Below are positions 7,867 to 16,499 of a stretch of 37,337 nt of DNA, one piece after another. Source of the DNA: a virus; the IMG/VR virus record IMGVR_UViG_3300033979_000098, positions 1 to 37,337 of that record. One strand, written 5' to 3'. Each line of letters starts with the position of its first letter. Position 1 is the first letter of the stretch. The notes beneath the pieces are model-generated. The model worked only from the letters and a program-made list of their open reading frames with translations. It ran no database searches and was not told the origin of the DNA. Position numbers and translations under genes: made by a program.

Positions 7867-8947
7867 TGCGATTCTGGTGCGTGAGCTTGAGATCACGCCC
7901 CTTCAGAGCGACACCGTTGATCGTGAACTGATCCGCCCATACCTTGGCGCATCACAACAGCTGCTGGCCAATACTCGCGTTGAGGTGACCTTTCAGGTTG
8001 AGATGGCAGGCAGCGGTACGGCCGGTACGGCGCCCGCATTCGGACGGGTGATCCAGGCCTGCGGATTCAGCGCGACGACCACCGGCTCGGCCGTCACCGG
8101 CACTGCGCAGACCGGCTCGGCTGGCAGCATCACGCTCGCTGCTGGCGCAAGCAGCACGAACGACATCTACAACGGCATGGTGATCTCGATCACCAGCGGC
8201 ACCGGCAGCGGCTCGAGCGGCATCATCACTGATTATGTCGGCAGCACCAAGGTTGCAACCGTTCAAAAGACCACCGCTGCATTCACGCCTGATAACACCA
8301 GCGTCTACAGCATCGCCGCGAACGTGGCTTACAAGCCGGTGAGCGACACGTTCAGCAGCGTGAGCATCTACTACAACATCGACGGTGTGCTGCACAAGAT
8401 CACCGGTTGCCGCGGCACCTTCACGGTTAACGGCACCGTTGGCGAGATTCCGACGCTGGCCTTCACGATGACGGGCATCTACAACGCCCCCACCGATACG
8501 GCCGCCCCTGCCGCTACCTACAGCAACCAAGCGGTGCCGGTCATCTTCAAGAACGGCAACACGACCAACTTCCAGCTGCTGAGCTACGCCGGTTGCCTGC
8601 AGTCGGTCGAGCTTGACATGGGCAACGAGGTTGTCTATCGCGAGTTGGTGGGTTGCTCCAAGGAGGTGCTGATTACGAACCGCGCCGTTACCGGTACCGT
8701 CGTGCTCGAAGCGCCGACCATCGCGAGCAAGGATTATTTCACGGCTGCCCTGTCTGATTCAACGCTTGGCAACCTGACGCTCAAGCATGGTCAGACCGCC
8801 GGTAACATCGTCACCCTGACCAGTTCGACCATCGACATCGGTGATGTGAGCTACGAAGACCAGGACGGCATCCACATGTTGTCGATCCCTGTGGTTGCAG
8901 TTCCGGGCAGCACCGGCAATGATGAGATGATTCTGGTCTTCACCTGA
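7784..8947 (+). CDS. Major tail (tube) protein
   Basis: This is a 387-residue tube protein, the hexamer-forming unit of the siphovirus tail (lambda gpV type). GAGGA lies eight bases before the ATG. The N-terminal segment has SRKRLILAKTESPYGTD and ELEITPLQSDTVDRE, and there is a long beta-rich core with YKPVSDTFSSVSIYYNIDG and CRGTFTVNGTVGEIPTL. Residues about 105-180 look like an inserted Gly/Ser/Thr-rich beta domain (ITLAAGASSTNDIYNGMVIS onward), probably surface exposed. This makes the protein longer than gpV (246 residues). The tape measure is four reading frames downstream. Confidence 0.85.
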   Translation: MPLLSRKRLILAKTESPYGTDSSPDGTDAILVRELEITPLQSDTVDRELIRPYLGASQQLLANTRVEVTFQVEMAGSGTAGTAPAFGRVIQACGFSATTTGSAVTGTAQTGSAGSITLAAGASSTNDIYNGMVISITSGTGSGSSGIITDYVGSTKVATVQKTTAAFTPDNTSVYSIAANVAYKPVSDTFSSVSIYYNIDGVLHKITGCRGTFTVNGTVGEIPTLAFTMTGIYNAPTDTAAPAATYSNQAVPVIFKNGNTTNFQLLSYAGCLQSVELDMGNEVVYRELVGCSKEVLITNRAVTGTVVLEAPTIASKDYFTAALSDSTLGNLTLKHGQTAGNIVTLTSSTIDIGDVSYEDQDGIHMLSIPVVAVPGSTGNDEMILVFT

Positions 8948-8954
8948 TCCCTGC

Positions 8955-9335
8955 ATGGCATTCGTTCTCAAGCAATCTGCCACCTACTCATGGCCGGTGC
9001 CGTTCAAGGTGCCGACCGATGGCGGCAAATACGAGAAGCAGACCTTTGATGCGGAGTTCAAGCGGCTGCCGCAGTCCAGGATCAATGAGATCCAGACTGA
9101 GGTGCAAGCTCGCATAAGGTCAGCAGAGAAGGGCGAAGCATTTGAGAGCGACATTTCAGACATCTCGATTGCTGATGAGGTGCTGGCCGGCTGGGCCGGG
9201 GTCGTTGACGACGAAGGCGAGGAGGTGCCATTCAGCGCCACCAGCAAAGCCCAGCTGCTCAACATCCCCGGCCTGGCCGGTTCGATCATTGAAGCGTACT
9301 TCGAGAGCGTCGCCGGCAAGAAACTAAAAAACTGA
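8955..9335 (+). CDS. Tail assembly chaperone, short form (lambda gpG-like)
   Basis: This is a 126-residue protein between the tail tube and tape measure genes, the standard position of the tail assembly chaperone that wraps the tape measure while the tube forms. It is Glu- and Lys-rich with EKQTFDAEFKRLPQSRINEI and a C-terminal GLAGSIIEAYFESVAGKK. The reading frame ends ...CTA AAA AAC TGA, so a -1 slippery heptamer directly abuts the stop. Part of the product should therefore be extended into the T-like frame (see 9332-9655), as in lambda G and G-T. Confidence 0.85.
   Translation: MAFVLKQSATYSWPVPFKVPTDGGKYEKQTFDAEFKRLPQSRINEIQTEVQARIRSAEKGEAFESDISDISIADEVLAGWAGVVDDEGEEVPFSATSKAQLLNIPGLAGSIIEAYFESVAGKKLKN
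9326..9332 (+). other. Programmed -1 ribosomal frameshift site A AAA AAC
   Basis: The heptamer A AAA AAC fits the X XXY YYZ rule in the frame of the upstream gene and is followed at once by TGA. Slipping back one base after AAC reads CTG ACC GAG and enters the open frame that ends at 9655. Simultaneous slippage of tRNA-Lys and tRNA-Asn would give AAA AAA pairing. Confidence 0.85.
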
Positions 9336-9655
9336 CCGAGGCTGCGCGGTACTGGATCAAAGGTGGCGTCATTGACAACACCGCTGACGACGCTGCAGCC
9401 TTCGGCATTGATCTCAACCTGCCGCCAGAACCGGAGCACTTTGAGGTTGAACCGGAGGCATGGCCTGCTGTGCAGATGTTCCTGAGGTGCCAGACGCAGT
9501 GGCGCAGCGGACCGACCGGCGTGATCGGCCTTGATTACCTTGCGCTGGATCTAGCATTTAGACTGTATGGAGCAGAGGACCCCGCCGCCATGCTGGAGGA
9601 CATCCAGGTGATTGAGGGCGAGGTGCTGATGGCTGCGCAAAAGGGGGCCAAGTAA
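9332..9655 (+). CDS. T-like extension of the tail chaperone, made by -1 frameshift (DUF1799-like)
   Basis: This 107-residue extension is read only after the -1 shift at 9326-9332. The fusion (8955-9332 joined to 9332-9655) is 233 residues, with no gap and no loss of homology: LTEAARYWIKGGVIDNT follows directly after GKKLKN. The last half carries the pattern of DUF1799, a family found in this tail position: FLRCQTQWRSGPTGVIGLDY, then LDLAFRLYG. The only ATG in this frame (9470) would remove the first 45 residues and has no good ribosome site, so independent initiation is unlikely. The stop is immediately followed by the tape measure ATG. Confidence 0.82.
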   Translation: MTEAARYWIKGGVIDNTADDAAAFGIDLNLPPEPEHFEVEPEAWPAVQMFLRCQTQWRSGPTGVIGLDYLALDLAFRLYGAEDPAAMLEDIQVIEGEVLMAAQKGAK

Positions 9656-11404
9656 ATGGCGCTGAACATGGATGCGGCCGTTCGGGTCAAAGCCAGCGTT
9701 GACGGACTGGGCGAGATCAACAGCCTGAACAAAGCGCTGGGCAACACCGAACGACAAGCCAATGAAACAGGCGGCGCGCTAGGGCGGATCAAAGGCGTGG
9801 CCGGTGGCCTGACCAACGCGTTAGGTGCGCTGGTGCCTGCAGCAGGCATTGCAGGCATTGCGGCGCTAGGCAAGCGCGCGATTGATGCGGCCGACAACCT
9901 GAACGATCTCAGTCAACGCACAGGCGTCGCGGTGCCGATTCTGAGCAAGTTTGGCGCAGCTGCTCAGGACAGCGGCAGCAGCATCGACGAAGTGGCCAAG
10001 GCAATGGGCAAGCTGGCTAAGGGCATCGTTGACCCAGCGTCGAAGGCGAACGAGGCACTGCGTTCGATTGGCATTAGCTCAACCGACTCAGCAGGCAAAG
10101 TGCGGAGCATGGACGCGATCATGCTCGACGTTGCAGACAAGTTCTCGAAGATGCCCGATGGCGCGCAGAAGACAGCGCTGGCCATGGAACTATTCGGCAG
10201 GTCTGGCGCCAACCTGATCCCCATGCTCAACCAGGGCCGCGGCGCGCTCGGGGAATACGCCGCAACGATCGACACCGAGATGGCGCAGGCGGCTGACAAG
10301 TTCAACGATGCGCTTAACGGCATCGCTCGATCAGTCGCCGGCCCCTTCAATCAAGCGATCACCGCTCTGCTGCCATTCATCACACAACTGGCTCAAGGTA
10401 TCGCGGGTCTTGCGCAATGGTTCAGCGGACTGCCGGCTCCGCTTCAAGGGATCATCTTGGCGGTTGGCGCGCTGACTGCAGCGTTCGTGTTGTTGGCACC
10501 CGCCATCAGCGCGATCATCTCGATTGGTGGTGCCCTGGCCGGTGTGTTTGCAGGTGGAACAATTTTCGCCACGATTGCGGGCTACCTTGGCGCGGTCATT
10601 CCCACAATCACCGCCATCGGCGGCGCGCTCAGCGGCCTGCTGCCAATCCTTGCGGCTGTGTTCACCGGCCCGGTTGGGTGGGTTGCGCTACTGGTAGCTG
10701 CAGGCGTGGCGATCTATGCCTTCCGCGATCAGATCGGTGCTGTGTTCCAAGGCATCGGCTACGTGCTGCAGGCTGCGGCGCAGGGCTTTAAGTCGGTCTT
10801 CATTGACCCAATCACCCGCAACCTAAGCGCTATGGCCCAGGGAATCGGTCAACTGTTCCAAACGCTTGGCGGCATATTGTCCCGACCATTCGAGGCAGCT
10901 GCTGGCGCCATTCGCGGCATCGTCAACGGCATCATCGGCGGCGTTCAGAACGCGATCAACGGCGCCATCGGCGGCATCAACCAGCTGATCGCTGCAGCCA
11001 ATCGCGCGCTGGCCGTGCTGCAGCTGCCACAGATCCCATTCTTCCCCGGCGTAAGCCTGCCGCGATTCGCTGATGGTGGCGTGGTGAACGGCCCGACGAT
11101 GGCGCTCGTGGGCGAGGGCGGAGAGCCTGAGTACATCGTGCCGCAGTCCAAAGCAGCAGGCTTTGCCGCCAACTGGATGGCTGGTCGCCGTGGCGCTTCT
11201 GCCATCCCGCGGTTTGCAGAGGGCGGCGTGGTGATGCCTACCAGCGCGAATGTCAGCATCCAGACTGGCCCGGTCACACAGATGAATGGCACGAACTACG
11301 TCACCACGCAGGACATGAGCCGCGCCGTGCAGGCCGGTGTGAATCAGACGCTTGCCATGCTGCGCAATGACATGGGCACACGTCGAGCGGTGGGGCTGGC
11401 CTGA
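9656..11404 (+). CDS. Tail tape measure protein
   Basis: This is a 582-residue tape measure that sets tail length and is ejected with the DNA. The N-terminal 220 residues are helical (lambda-type start: MDAAVRVKASVDGLGEINSL, then LNDLSQRTGVAVPILSKFG). Residues about 240-370 hold several long hydrophobic stretches (ILAVGALTAAFVLLAPAIS, VGWVALLVAAGVAIYAF) expected for the membrane-active part. The C-terminus has the family's duplicated signature, RFADGGVVNGPTMALVGEGG with EYIVPQSKA, then RFAEGGVV. At about 1.5 Å per helical residue the tail would be roughly 85-90 nm, short for a siphovirus. It starts immediately after the preceding stop. Confidence 0.95.
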   Translation: MALNMDAAVRVKASVDGLGEINSLNKALGNTERQANETGGALGRIKGVAGGLTNALGALVPAAGIAGIAALGKRAIDAADNLNDLSQRTGVAVPILSKFGAAAQDSGSSIDEVAKAMGKLAKGIVDPASKANEALRSIGISSTDSAGKVRSMDAIMLDVADKFSKMPDGAQKTALAMELFGRSGANLIPMLNQGRGALGEYAATIDTEMAQAADKFNDALNGIARSVAGPFNQAITALLPFITQLAQGIAGLAQWFSGLPAPLQGIILAVGALTAAFVLLAPAISAIISIGGALAGVFAGGTIFATIAGYLGAVIPTITAIGGALSGLLPILAAVFTGPVGWVALLVAAGVAIYAFRDQIGAVFQGIGYVLQAAAQGFKSVFIDPITRNLSAMAQGIGQLFQTLGGILSRPFEAAAGAIRGIVNGIIGGVQNAINGAIGGINQLIAAANRALAVLQLPQIPFFPGVSLPRFADGGVVNGPTMALVGEGGEPEYIVPQSKAAGFAANWMAGRRGASAIPRFAEGGVVMPTSANVSIQTGPVTQMNGTNYVTTQDMSRAVQAGVNQTLAMLRNDMGTRRAVGLA

Positions 11405-11904
11405 TGGGCTACTACGACATCATGTGCTTCCTTGAGTATTACGCCGACCGGGCCAACGTGATGTCTGGCGGTCTGCGCGCACCGACGCGGCAATGGCAAA
11501 ACTTCTATCAAGTGGCGCAGCCGTTGACGATCGACACCGACGTGGCGGGCACCTACGGCTATCTGGCGTTTGACGTGAGCGGGTTCGGATCGGCTGATGC
11601 CGGATCGGTCAACGACCTGTCGATCGTGCTGGCAGCGGTGGGTGATGTGGTCGATCTGACTGATGCGGCCGTCAACGGCGACACGCTTGTGATCGCGTCG
11701 CTGGTGATCCAAGATCCAGGCGAGGATTCTTTCGATGCCACAAGCGCGCAGATCGTCAGCCGTTACATCGGCAGCATTCAATCAGCCAGTCTGAACGACA
11801 CGACAGTCTCATGGACGGTCAACCCTGCGATCGACAAACTCAAAGCGCAGATCCCGAGCCGTAAGGTTTCATCGGATCTGATTGGTAGGTTCACGGGCCG
11901 ATGA
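11404..11904 (+). CDS. Distal tail protein, unknown family
   Basis: This is a 166-residue protein whose ATG overlaps the tape measure stop (TGATG). It begins GYYDIMCFLEYYADRANVMSG and continues as a mainly beta protein with DWSL-like strand patterns, ending VSSDLIGRFTGR. It lies where lambda has M, L and K, between the tape measure and the hub. I take it as a minor tail or baseplate component. It loosely resembles the DUF1833/gpL-type proteins, which form the ring below the tube, but I cannot name it with confidence. Confidence 0.65.
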   Translation: MGYYDIMCFLEYYADRANVMSGGLRAPTRQWQNFYQVAQPLTIDTDVAGTYGYLAFDVSGFGSADAGSVNDLSIVLAAVGDVVDLTDAAVNGDTLVIASLVIQDPGEDSFDATSAQIVSRYIGSIQSASLNDTTVSWTVNPAIDKLKAQIPSRKVSSDLIGRFTGR

Positions 11905-12116
11905 AGGATCGGTTGATCGCCATGAATCTCACCGTCACCTGCAGGGACGGCAGCACGCATTCTGATGTGACGCTGACCCTGCGCGATGGTAAGCGCGTCT
12001 ACGAACTACCGAGCGGCGAGAAGCTATGCGTCGACAAGATCGATGGCGGCGTCTTTCTGGTCTCAGCCATTGAAGCCACGATGGTCACCTGCTACTGCCC
12101 GATGGAGGAGCCGTAG
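11901..12116 (+). CDS. Small tail-region protein, unknown function
   Basis: This is a 71-residue protein overlapping the upstream stop by ATGA and ending immediately before the hub gene. It is beta-type (NLTVTCRDGSTHSDVTLTLR, then KRVYELPSGEKLCVDKIDGG) with four cysteines, CYC near the end. Its position between the distal tail protein and the hub suggests a small baseplate part. No family is recognised. Confidence 0.65.
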   Translation: MKDRLIAMNLTVTCRDGSTHSDVTLTLRDGKRVYELPSGEKLCVDKIDGGVFLVSAIEATMVTCYCPMEEP

Positions 12117-14246
12117 ATGCCTGAGATCGAACTGGGTGGAGCGGCCTTTCTGAAGGGCGGAGGCTACACAAAGCAGATCACCGACTTCATGTCGGGTGCT
12201 TTCCCAAAGACTTACACAGAGGCGGTGCCAACTCAAGAGCCGCCGCCTGCTGCACCGCTGCCGCCCCCACCAGCGCCGATGCCGGCCACGCTGGCGCCTG
12301 AGGGCATCACCACATTCCAGGCACCGCCGCAACCCAAAGCGCGGCCAGCACGTGCTGGGTCAAAGCTCGACGATTCGCTGCTCACCAGCAAGAAGCCATC
12401 ATCTGACCTGGACAAGGCGCAGCGGATCGCGACGCCCGGCGAGACGATCCCGATTGTCTTCGGCAAACGGGTCAGCGATGTCGGCGGCGTGTGGCTTCAG
12501 CCGCCCATGGTCAAAGCTGGCACCAGGCTATTCGTCGGCAGCTTTCTCTACACAATCAGCCAGGGCGAGATCGTCGCCAGCCCTGAGAAGCATCGGACCT
12601 TTGTCGGCCTGCGTAACGTGGCATTCCTGCCAGATCAGACGATCACCCTGGCGCATGACTACGCCAGCGCGGCCACGCTTGCATCAGCTCCTGATGTGTG
12701 TCCAATCGGTGGCAGCACGCTGTATTGCGGGATTGAAACTTATTCCTATTTATCGCAGCTTAAGAAAGCAGAGCTGAACTCTGTTTATACAGACATCGTT
12801 CCGAACGGCTTGTATTCAGGATTCAGAACCATTGCTCGAGGACTTGGTGACACGAGCAACACCGTCTTCAGTTATACCGCCGCAGACGTTCAGGCGTTCA
12901 ATTCAGATAGCGGCGCCGATGTCACGGCTGCATGGTTAACTTATACAGGTTACGCACCAGGCACCATCTTTCTTAATAACTACAACTCAACCACCGGTGG
13001 CGGCAATACTGTCGGAACCATTGAAGACTTGATCGCCACATTCGGATACCTGCCTCCGCCCACTGCATTGATGACAGCGCTAGGCGTGCCCGCTGGTGCT
13101 AACGCAATCTTCCAATACACCGTCACAGATGTTGACACACAATACAACCCGTCGCTGCCGGCGAGCACCGGCACTCTTTATGGTGTGCAAGCTGAAATTG
13201 TCGAGACCCCATACGCCGATCCCGATGTCACGCCAACCGCTGATAACTCAGCCTATGCGGACATTACATTCTTGCGCGTTGATGGCGACATCTACGACCC
13301 GCCTAGCGAGGGATCGTATCCGACCACGACAAAACAGCTATTCATCTTCTACGACGAAGGCGTCGAGGTCGATCTCTACAGCGGCGGCCTGGTAGGCGGC
13401 GTCTACCCAACTGGTGCTAGCAATCAGGTCATTGATCTGGTCATGTACCTGTTCACGATTTACAAACGCGCTGCTGGCGCTGCAACCGCCGCGATCGCTG
13501 CGCCGATCTACACCGGCAACATGACCGACATCGCTGCATTCTGCGATGAATACAGCTTGCACTACAACGGCATCCTCGATGAGTCGGTCAATCTGATCGA
13601 GTTCGCGTCAGCCATCGCGCCGTTCTTCCTGCTGTCCTTCCTGTCCGTTGGTGGTCAGTATCGGTTCGAGCCGATCCTGCCGTTGAACAACAGCGATCAG
13701 ATTGACGTGACAGCACTGACGCCTGCCGAGACGTTTGACGAATCAAACATCCTGCCGGGCAGTTTCGGCAAGGCATACAAACCCGTCGCGGATCGGCAGG
13801 ACTTCATCGCCGTGATGCTTTGGCGCGAAAGCAACTCAAGCCAGGTCGGGATCCAGCGCACCGTGCAAGTGGCATACACGACCACATCACGCGACGCGCC
13901 GGTGCAGCAGTTCGACCTAACAGACTTCTGTTGCGACCCTAATCACGCCGCCATGTATGGCAAGTATGAGCTGGCACGGCGCAAGCATTCAACCCATACA
14001 GTCAGCTTCCAGACTTCGCTGGTCGTGACGGACCTTAAGCCGACCGACGTGATCAAGCTCGAGCGGCAACGGATCAGCAGCAAAGGCGACAACCGCGCAG
14101 AGGTTGAGTGGTATCAGATCACCAGCATCAGCTACGTCAGCGATGGCACCAGCGAGATCAACGCTGAGCACTTCCCCGTCGACAACAGCGACATTGCAGT
14201 GATCAGCGATGAAGTGTTGAATGGATCGTTCCGGGTGTTGTCATGA
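12117..14246 (+). CDS. Tail tip hub / central baseplate protein
   Basis: This is a 709-residue protein with a very good ribosome site (GGAGGAG six bases before ATG). Residues 1-35 are followed by a Pro/Ala-rich linker (about 40-85). Residues about 100-200 carry the gpJ-like pattern ATPGETIPIVFGKRVSDVGG, seen where the hub ring starts, then GRLFVGSFLYTISQGEI-like strands. The C-terminal third (TDIAAFCDEYSLHYNG, LIEFASAIAPFFLLSFLSVG) is the region that in hub proteins builds the closed tail tip. About bases 12720-13170 (residues about 202-351) are AT-richer than the flanks and look like a replaced surface lobe. It is the likely counterpart of lambda J without its long C-terminal fibre. Confidence 0.78.
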   Translation: MPEIELGGAAFLKGGGYTKQITDFMSGAFPKTYTEAVPTQEPPPAAPLPPPPAPMPATLAPEGITTFQAPPQPKARPARAGSKLDDSLLTSKKPSSDLDKAQRIATPGETIPIVFGKRVSDVGGVWLQPPMVKAGTRLFVGSFLYTISQGEIVASPEKHRTFVGLRNVAFLPDQTITLAHDYASAATLASAPDVCPIGGSTLYCGIETYSYLSQLKKAELNSVYTDIVPNGLYSGFRTIARGLGDTSNTVFSYTAADVQAFNSDSGADVTAAWLTYTGYAPGTIFLNNYNSTTGGGNTVGTIEDLIATFGYLPPPTALMTALGVPAGANAIFQYTVTDVDTQYNPSLPASTGTLYGVQAEIVETPYADPDVTPTADNSAYADITFLRVDGDIYDPPSEGSYPTTTKQLFIFYDEGVEVDLYSGGLVGGVYPTGASNQVIDLVMYLFTIYKRAAGAATAAIAAPIYTGNMTDIAAFCDEYSLHYNGILDESVNLIEFASAIAPFFLLSFLSVGGQYRFEPILPLNNSDQIDVTALTPAETFDESNILPGSFGKAYKPVADRQDFIAVMLWRESNSSQVGIQRTVQVAYTTTSRDAPVQQFDLTDFCCDPNHAAMYGKYELARRKHSTHTVSFQTSLVVTDLKPTDVIKLERQRISSKGDNRAEVEWYQITSISYVSDGTSEINAEHFPVDNSDIAVISDEVLNGSFRVLS

Positions 14247-14617
14247 CCACGTTCCCCACCATTGAACCAGCAACCCGCCAGATCAGCTTCGGTGATTATC
14301 CGCAGCTGAATCATGATGGCGTCAGTGGCGTGGGCGTCAGGTTCCTGCAGGGCACTGATCGCGTGGCGCAGGTGCTCAACCTTCGATGGCTTTACCTGAG
14401 CGAGTCGCAGCTGTATCAGATCCTGAATCACTACATCGGCCAAGAGGGCACCATGCTGTCCTTTGATCTGCCGGCCATCATCTGGTCAGGATTTACCACA
14501 CCGCCAATCGGCGTTGAATATGAATGGCGCTATGCCGATCAAGTGGACGTTGAGCAGGCTGCACCACTTTCCTACAATGTGGGTGTGCAGCTCGTGTCCG
14601 TGCTGTTGGCACCATGA
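14243..14617 (+). CDS. Minor tail protein, paralogue 1 of 2
   Basis: This is a 124-residue protein overlapping the hub gene by ATGA. It shares a clear pattern with the next gene: an opening FPTIEPATRQISFGDYPQL, GVSGVGVRFLQGTDRVAQVL, LSESQLYQILNHYIGQEGT, and a closing WSGFTTPPIGVEYEWRYADQ. The pair look like a tandem duplication. Position between the hub and the fibres suggests tail-tip or fibre-adaptor parts. It stops where the paralogue has a further 45 residues. Confidence 0.7.
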   Translation: MTTFPTIEPATRQISFGDYPQLNHDGVSGVGVRFLQGTDRVAQVLNLRWLYLSESQLYQILNHYIGQEGTMLSFDLPAIIWSGFTTPPIGVEYEWRYADQVDVEQAAPLSYNVGVQLVSVLLAP

Positions 14618-15120
14618 ATCTGTTCCCGTCGCTGGTGCCATCGACTCGCCTTTATGTGCCGGGTGATTTGCCGCAGTCGCGGATGCAGTCACTTAGCGGC
14701 GTTGATGCCAGCTTCAGACGCGGCAACCGGCGCATCGGCCAAGCGCTCAACCTGACATTCACCAACCTGCAGGAGGCGGACCTGACTTTGCTGACGCAGC
14801 ACTACATCACCGTGCAGGGCAGCTTTGATCGGTTCTTTCTATCGGGCGAGGTGTGGTCTGGGCTGGCCACGCCGCCGGTGCCATTGGTCAGTGATTACAC
14901 CTGGCGCTATGCATCACCGATGCTGGTCAGTCATGCATCGTGTGGCCGATACAACGTCGAGGTTGAGCTGATCACCGAGCCGGTCGACCTTGGCGATCTT
15001 GTGTTCGACGGCAGCGTCGCTGATCCGGTTACCCCGTCGCGGCTTTACATCGTCGACGCATTGACGGCTGCGGCCGCCCCGGCCAGGTCGCTTATCATCG
15101 AGGCAGGAGGTGCCGCATGA
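14614..15120 (+). CDS. Minor tail protein, paralogue 2 of 2
   Basis: This is a 168-residue protein overlapping paralogue 1 by ATGA. The aligned features are FPSLVPSTRLYVPGDLPQS, LSGVDASFRRGNRRIGQAL, LQEADLTLLTQHYITVQGS and WSGLATPPVPLVSDYTWRYA. The extra C-terminal part ends in an Ala-rich segment (about residues 125-168). The next gene, the main tail fibre, has its ribosome site inside the end of this gene. A fibre-adaptor role is inferred from position only. Confidence 0.7.
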   Translation: MNLFPSLVPSTRLYVPGDLPQSRMQSLSGVDASFRRGNRRIGQALNLTFTNLQEADLTLLTQHYITVQGSFDRFFLSGEVWSGLATPPVPLVSDYTWRYASPMLVSHASCGRYNVEVELITEPVDLGDLVFDGSVADPVTPSRLYIVDALTAAAAPARSLIIEAGGAA

Positions 15121-16499
15121 CTACAACGCTGCTGGCGTTTCAAAAGCAACGCCGCGACACCGCCGCCAACTGGACATCGGTCAATCCGACGCTGCTGGCT
15201 GGCGAGATTGGCATTGAGTCGAACACCAACAAGTGGAAGGTTGGCGACGGCACAACGGCATGGGCCAGCCTTGGGTACATCCCCGGACTGTCGATCAGCG
15301 CGTATCCACTGGTTAATGCTGACATCGCCAGCAACGCCGAGATCGCCGTCAGCAAGCTGGCTGATGGCACACCGCGGCAGCTGCTGCAGACCGATGCAGC
15401 CGGCACCGGCGTTGAGTGGGCCAGCAACATTGATGTCCCCGGCACGCTTGACGTAACCGGCGCGGCGACATTCGACGGCAGCGTCACGGTTCAGGGTGAT
15501 CTAACGGTCAACGGCACAACGACCACGATCGACACCACCAACCTGGCGATCGAAGACAAGAACATCGAGATCGGCAAGGTCGCCACACCGACAGACGTGA
15601 CCGCTGATGGTGGCGGCATCACACTCAAGGGCAGCACCGACAAGACGATCAACTGGATCGACGCCACTGATGCGTGGACATTCAGCGAGCACGTCAACAT
15701 CGCCAGCGCTAAGGAATACCGCATCGCTGGCACCAAGGTGCTGGATGCCACCAGCCTTGGCAGTGCTGTCGTTAGCAGCAGCCTGACCAGCGTCGGCACG
15801 ATCGGCACCGGCACATGGAACGCGACCACAATCGCGGTTAACAGGGGCGGCACCGGTCAGACCACCTACACCGACGGCCAACTGCTGATCGGCAACAGCA
15901 CCGGCAACACGCTGACAAAGGCCACACTGACAGCCGGCTCCGGCATCACGATCACAAACGGCAACGGCAGCATCTCGATCGCCGGCACCGGCGGCACGGT
16001 CACCAGCGTCACTGCCAGCAGCCCGCTAGCCAGCAGCGGTGGCACAACGCCGAACATCAGCATTCAGGACGGCACCACCAGTCAGAAGGGCGCCGTTCAG
16101 CTTGAGGACTCAACCAGCAGTACAAGCACCACCAAGGCAGCCACGCCCAACGCGGTCAAGAGCGCCTACGACCTAGCTAATGCTGCGCTGCCCAAGGCTG
16201 GCGGCACCATCACTGGTGATGTGCTGCTCGACAATCAGTCTGATCTGCGGTTCGGTGAGGCGACAGGCCACGGCGGCAACTGGGTCGCATTTCAAGGGGC
16301 GGCCACGATCGCGGCAAATGTCACGTGGACACTGCCTGCTGCTGATGGCACAAGTGGCCAGCTGCTCAGCACCAACGGCAGCGGCACATTGAGCTGGGCT
16401 TCGGACACTGGCGCGATTATCGTAGATGGTGGAAACTTCGCCAATGGATCGTCAACAGTATCCACGGCGGCGACCTTTGACGGTGGGAACTTCAACTAA
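15117..16499 (+). CDS. Tail fibre protein with Mtd-type N-terminus
   Basis: This is a 460-residue fibre with a textbook ribosome site, AGGAGGT at 15105-15111, five bases before ATG. Residues 1-60 hold the attachment module (NWTSVNPTLLAGEIGIESNT, KWKVGDGTTAWASLGYI), also present at 6593. Residues about 90-330 are low-complexity Thr/Gly/Asn/Ser beta-repeats (GSVTVQGDLTVNGTTTTIDT, NRGGTGQTTYTDGQLLIGN), typical of trimeric beta-helical shafts. GAVQLEDSTSSTSTTKAATP followed by NAVKSAYDLANAALPKAGG is the known collar-type fibre repeat. The C-terminus ends GGNFANGSSTVSTAATFDGG. It probably connects the tail tip to the receptor-binding proteins encoded next. Confidence 0.85.
   Translation: MTTTLLAFQKQRRDTAANWTSVNPTLLAGEIGIESNTNKWKVGDGTTAWASLGYIPGLSISAYPLVNADIASNAEIAVSKLADGTPRQLLQTDAAGTGVEWASNIDVPGTLDVTGAATFDGSVTVQGDLTVNGTTTTIDTTNLAIEDKNIEIGKVATPTDVTADGGGITLKGSTDKTINWIDATDAWTFSEHVNIASAKEYRIAGTKVLDATSLGSAVVSSSLTSVGTIGTGTWNATTIAVNRGGTGQTTYTDGQLLIGNSTGNTLTKATLTAGSGITITNGNGSISIAGTGGTVTSVTASSPLASSGGTTPNISIQDGTTSQKGAVQLEDSTSSTSTTKAATPNAVKSAYDLANAALPKAGGTITGDVLLDNQSDLRFGEATGHGGNWVAFQGAATIAANVTWTLPAADGTSGQLLSTNGSGTLSWASDTGAIIVDGGNFANGSSTVSTAATFDGGNFN

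Noticed and set aside
12196-12777. 193-codon open frame within the hub gene in another plus-strand frame
   Set aside because: Very Arg/Ser/Cys-rich and fully inside a gene with a strong ribosome site. It arises from codon bias.
15480-16100. Repetitive Gly/Thr/Ser codons in the fibre gene, looking like a CRISPR-like or satellite array
   Set aside because: The periodicity is at protein level (beta-repeats) and irregular in DNA. There are no constant repeats with unique spacers, and no cas gene is present.
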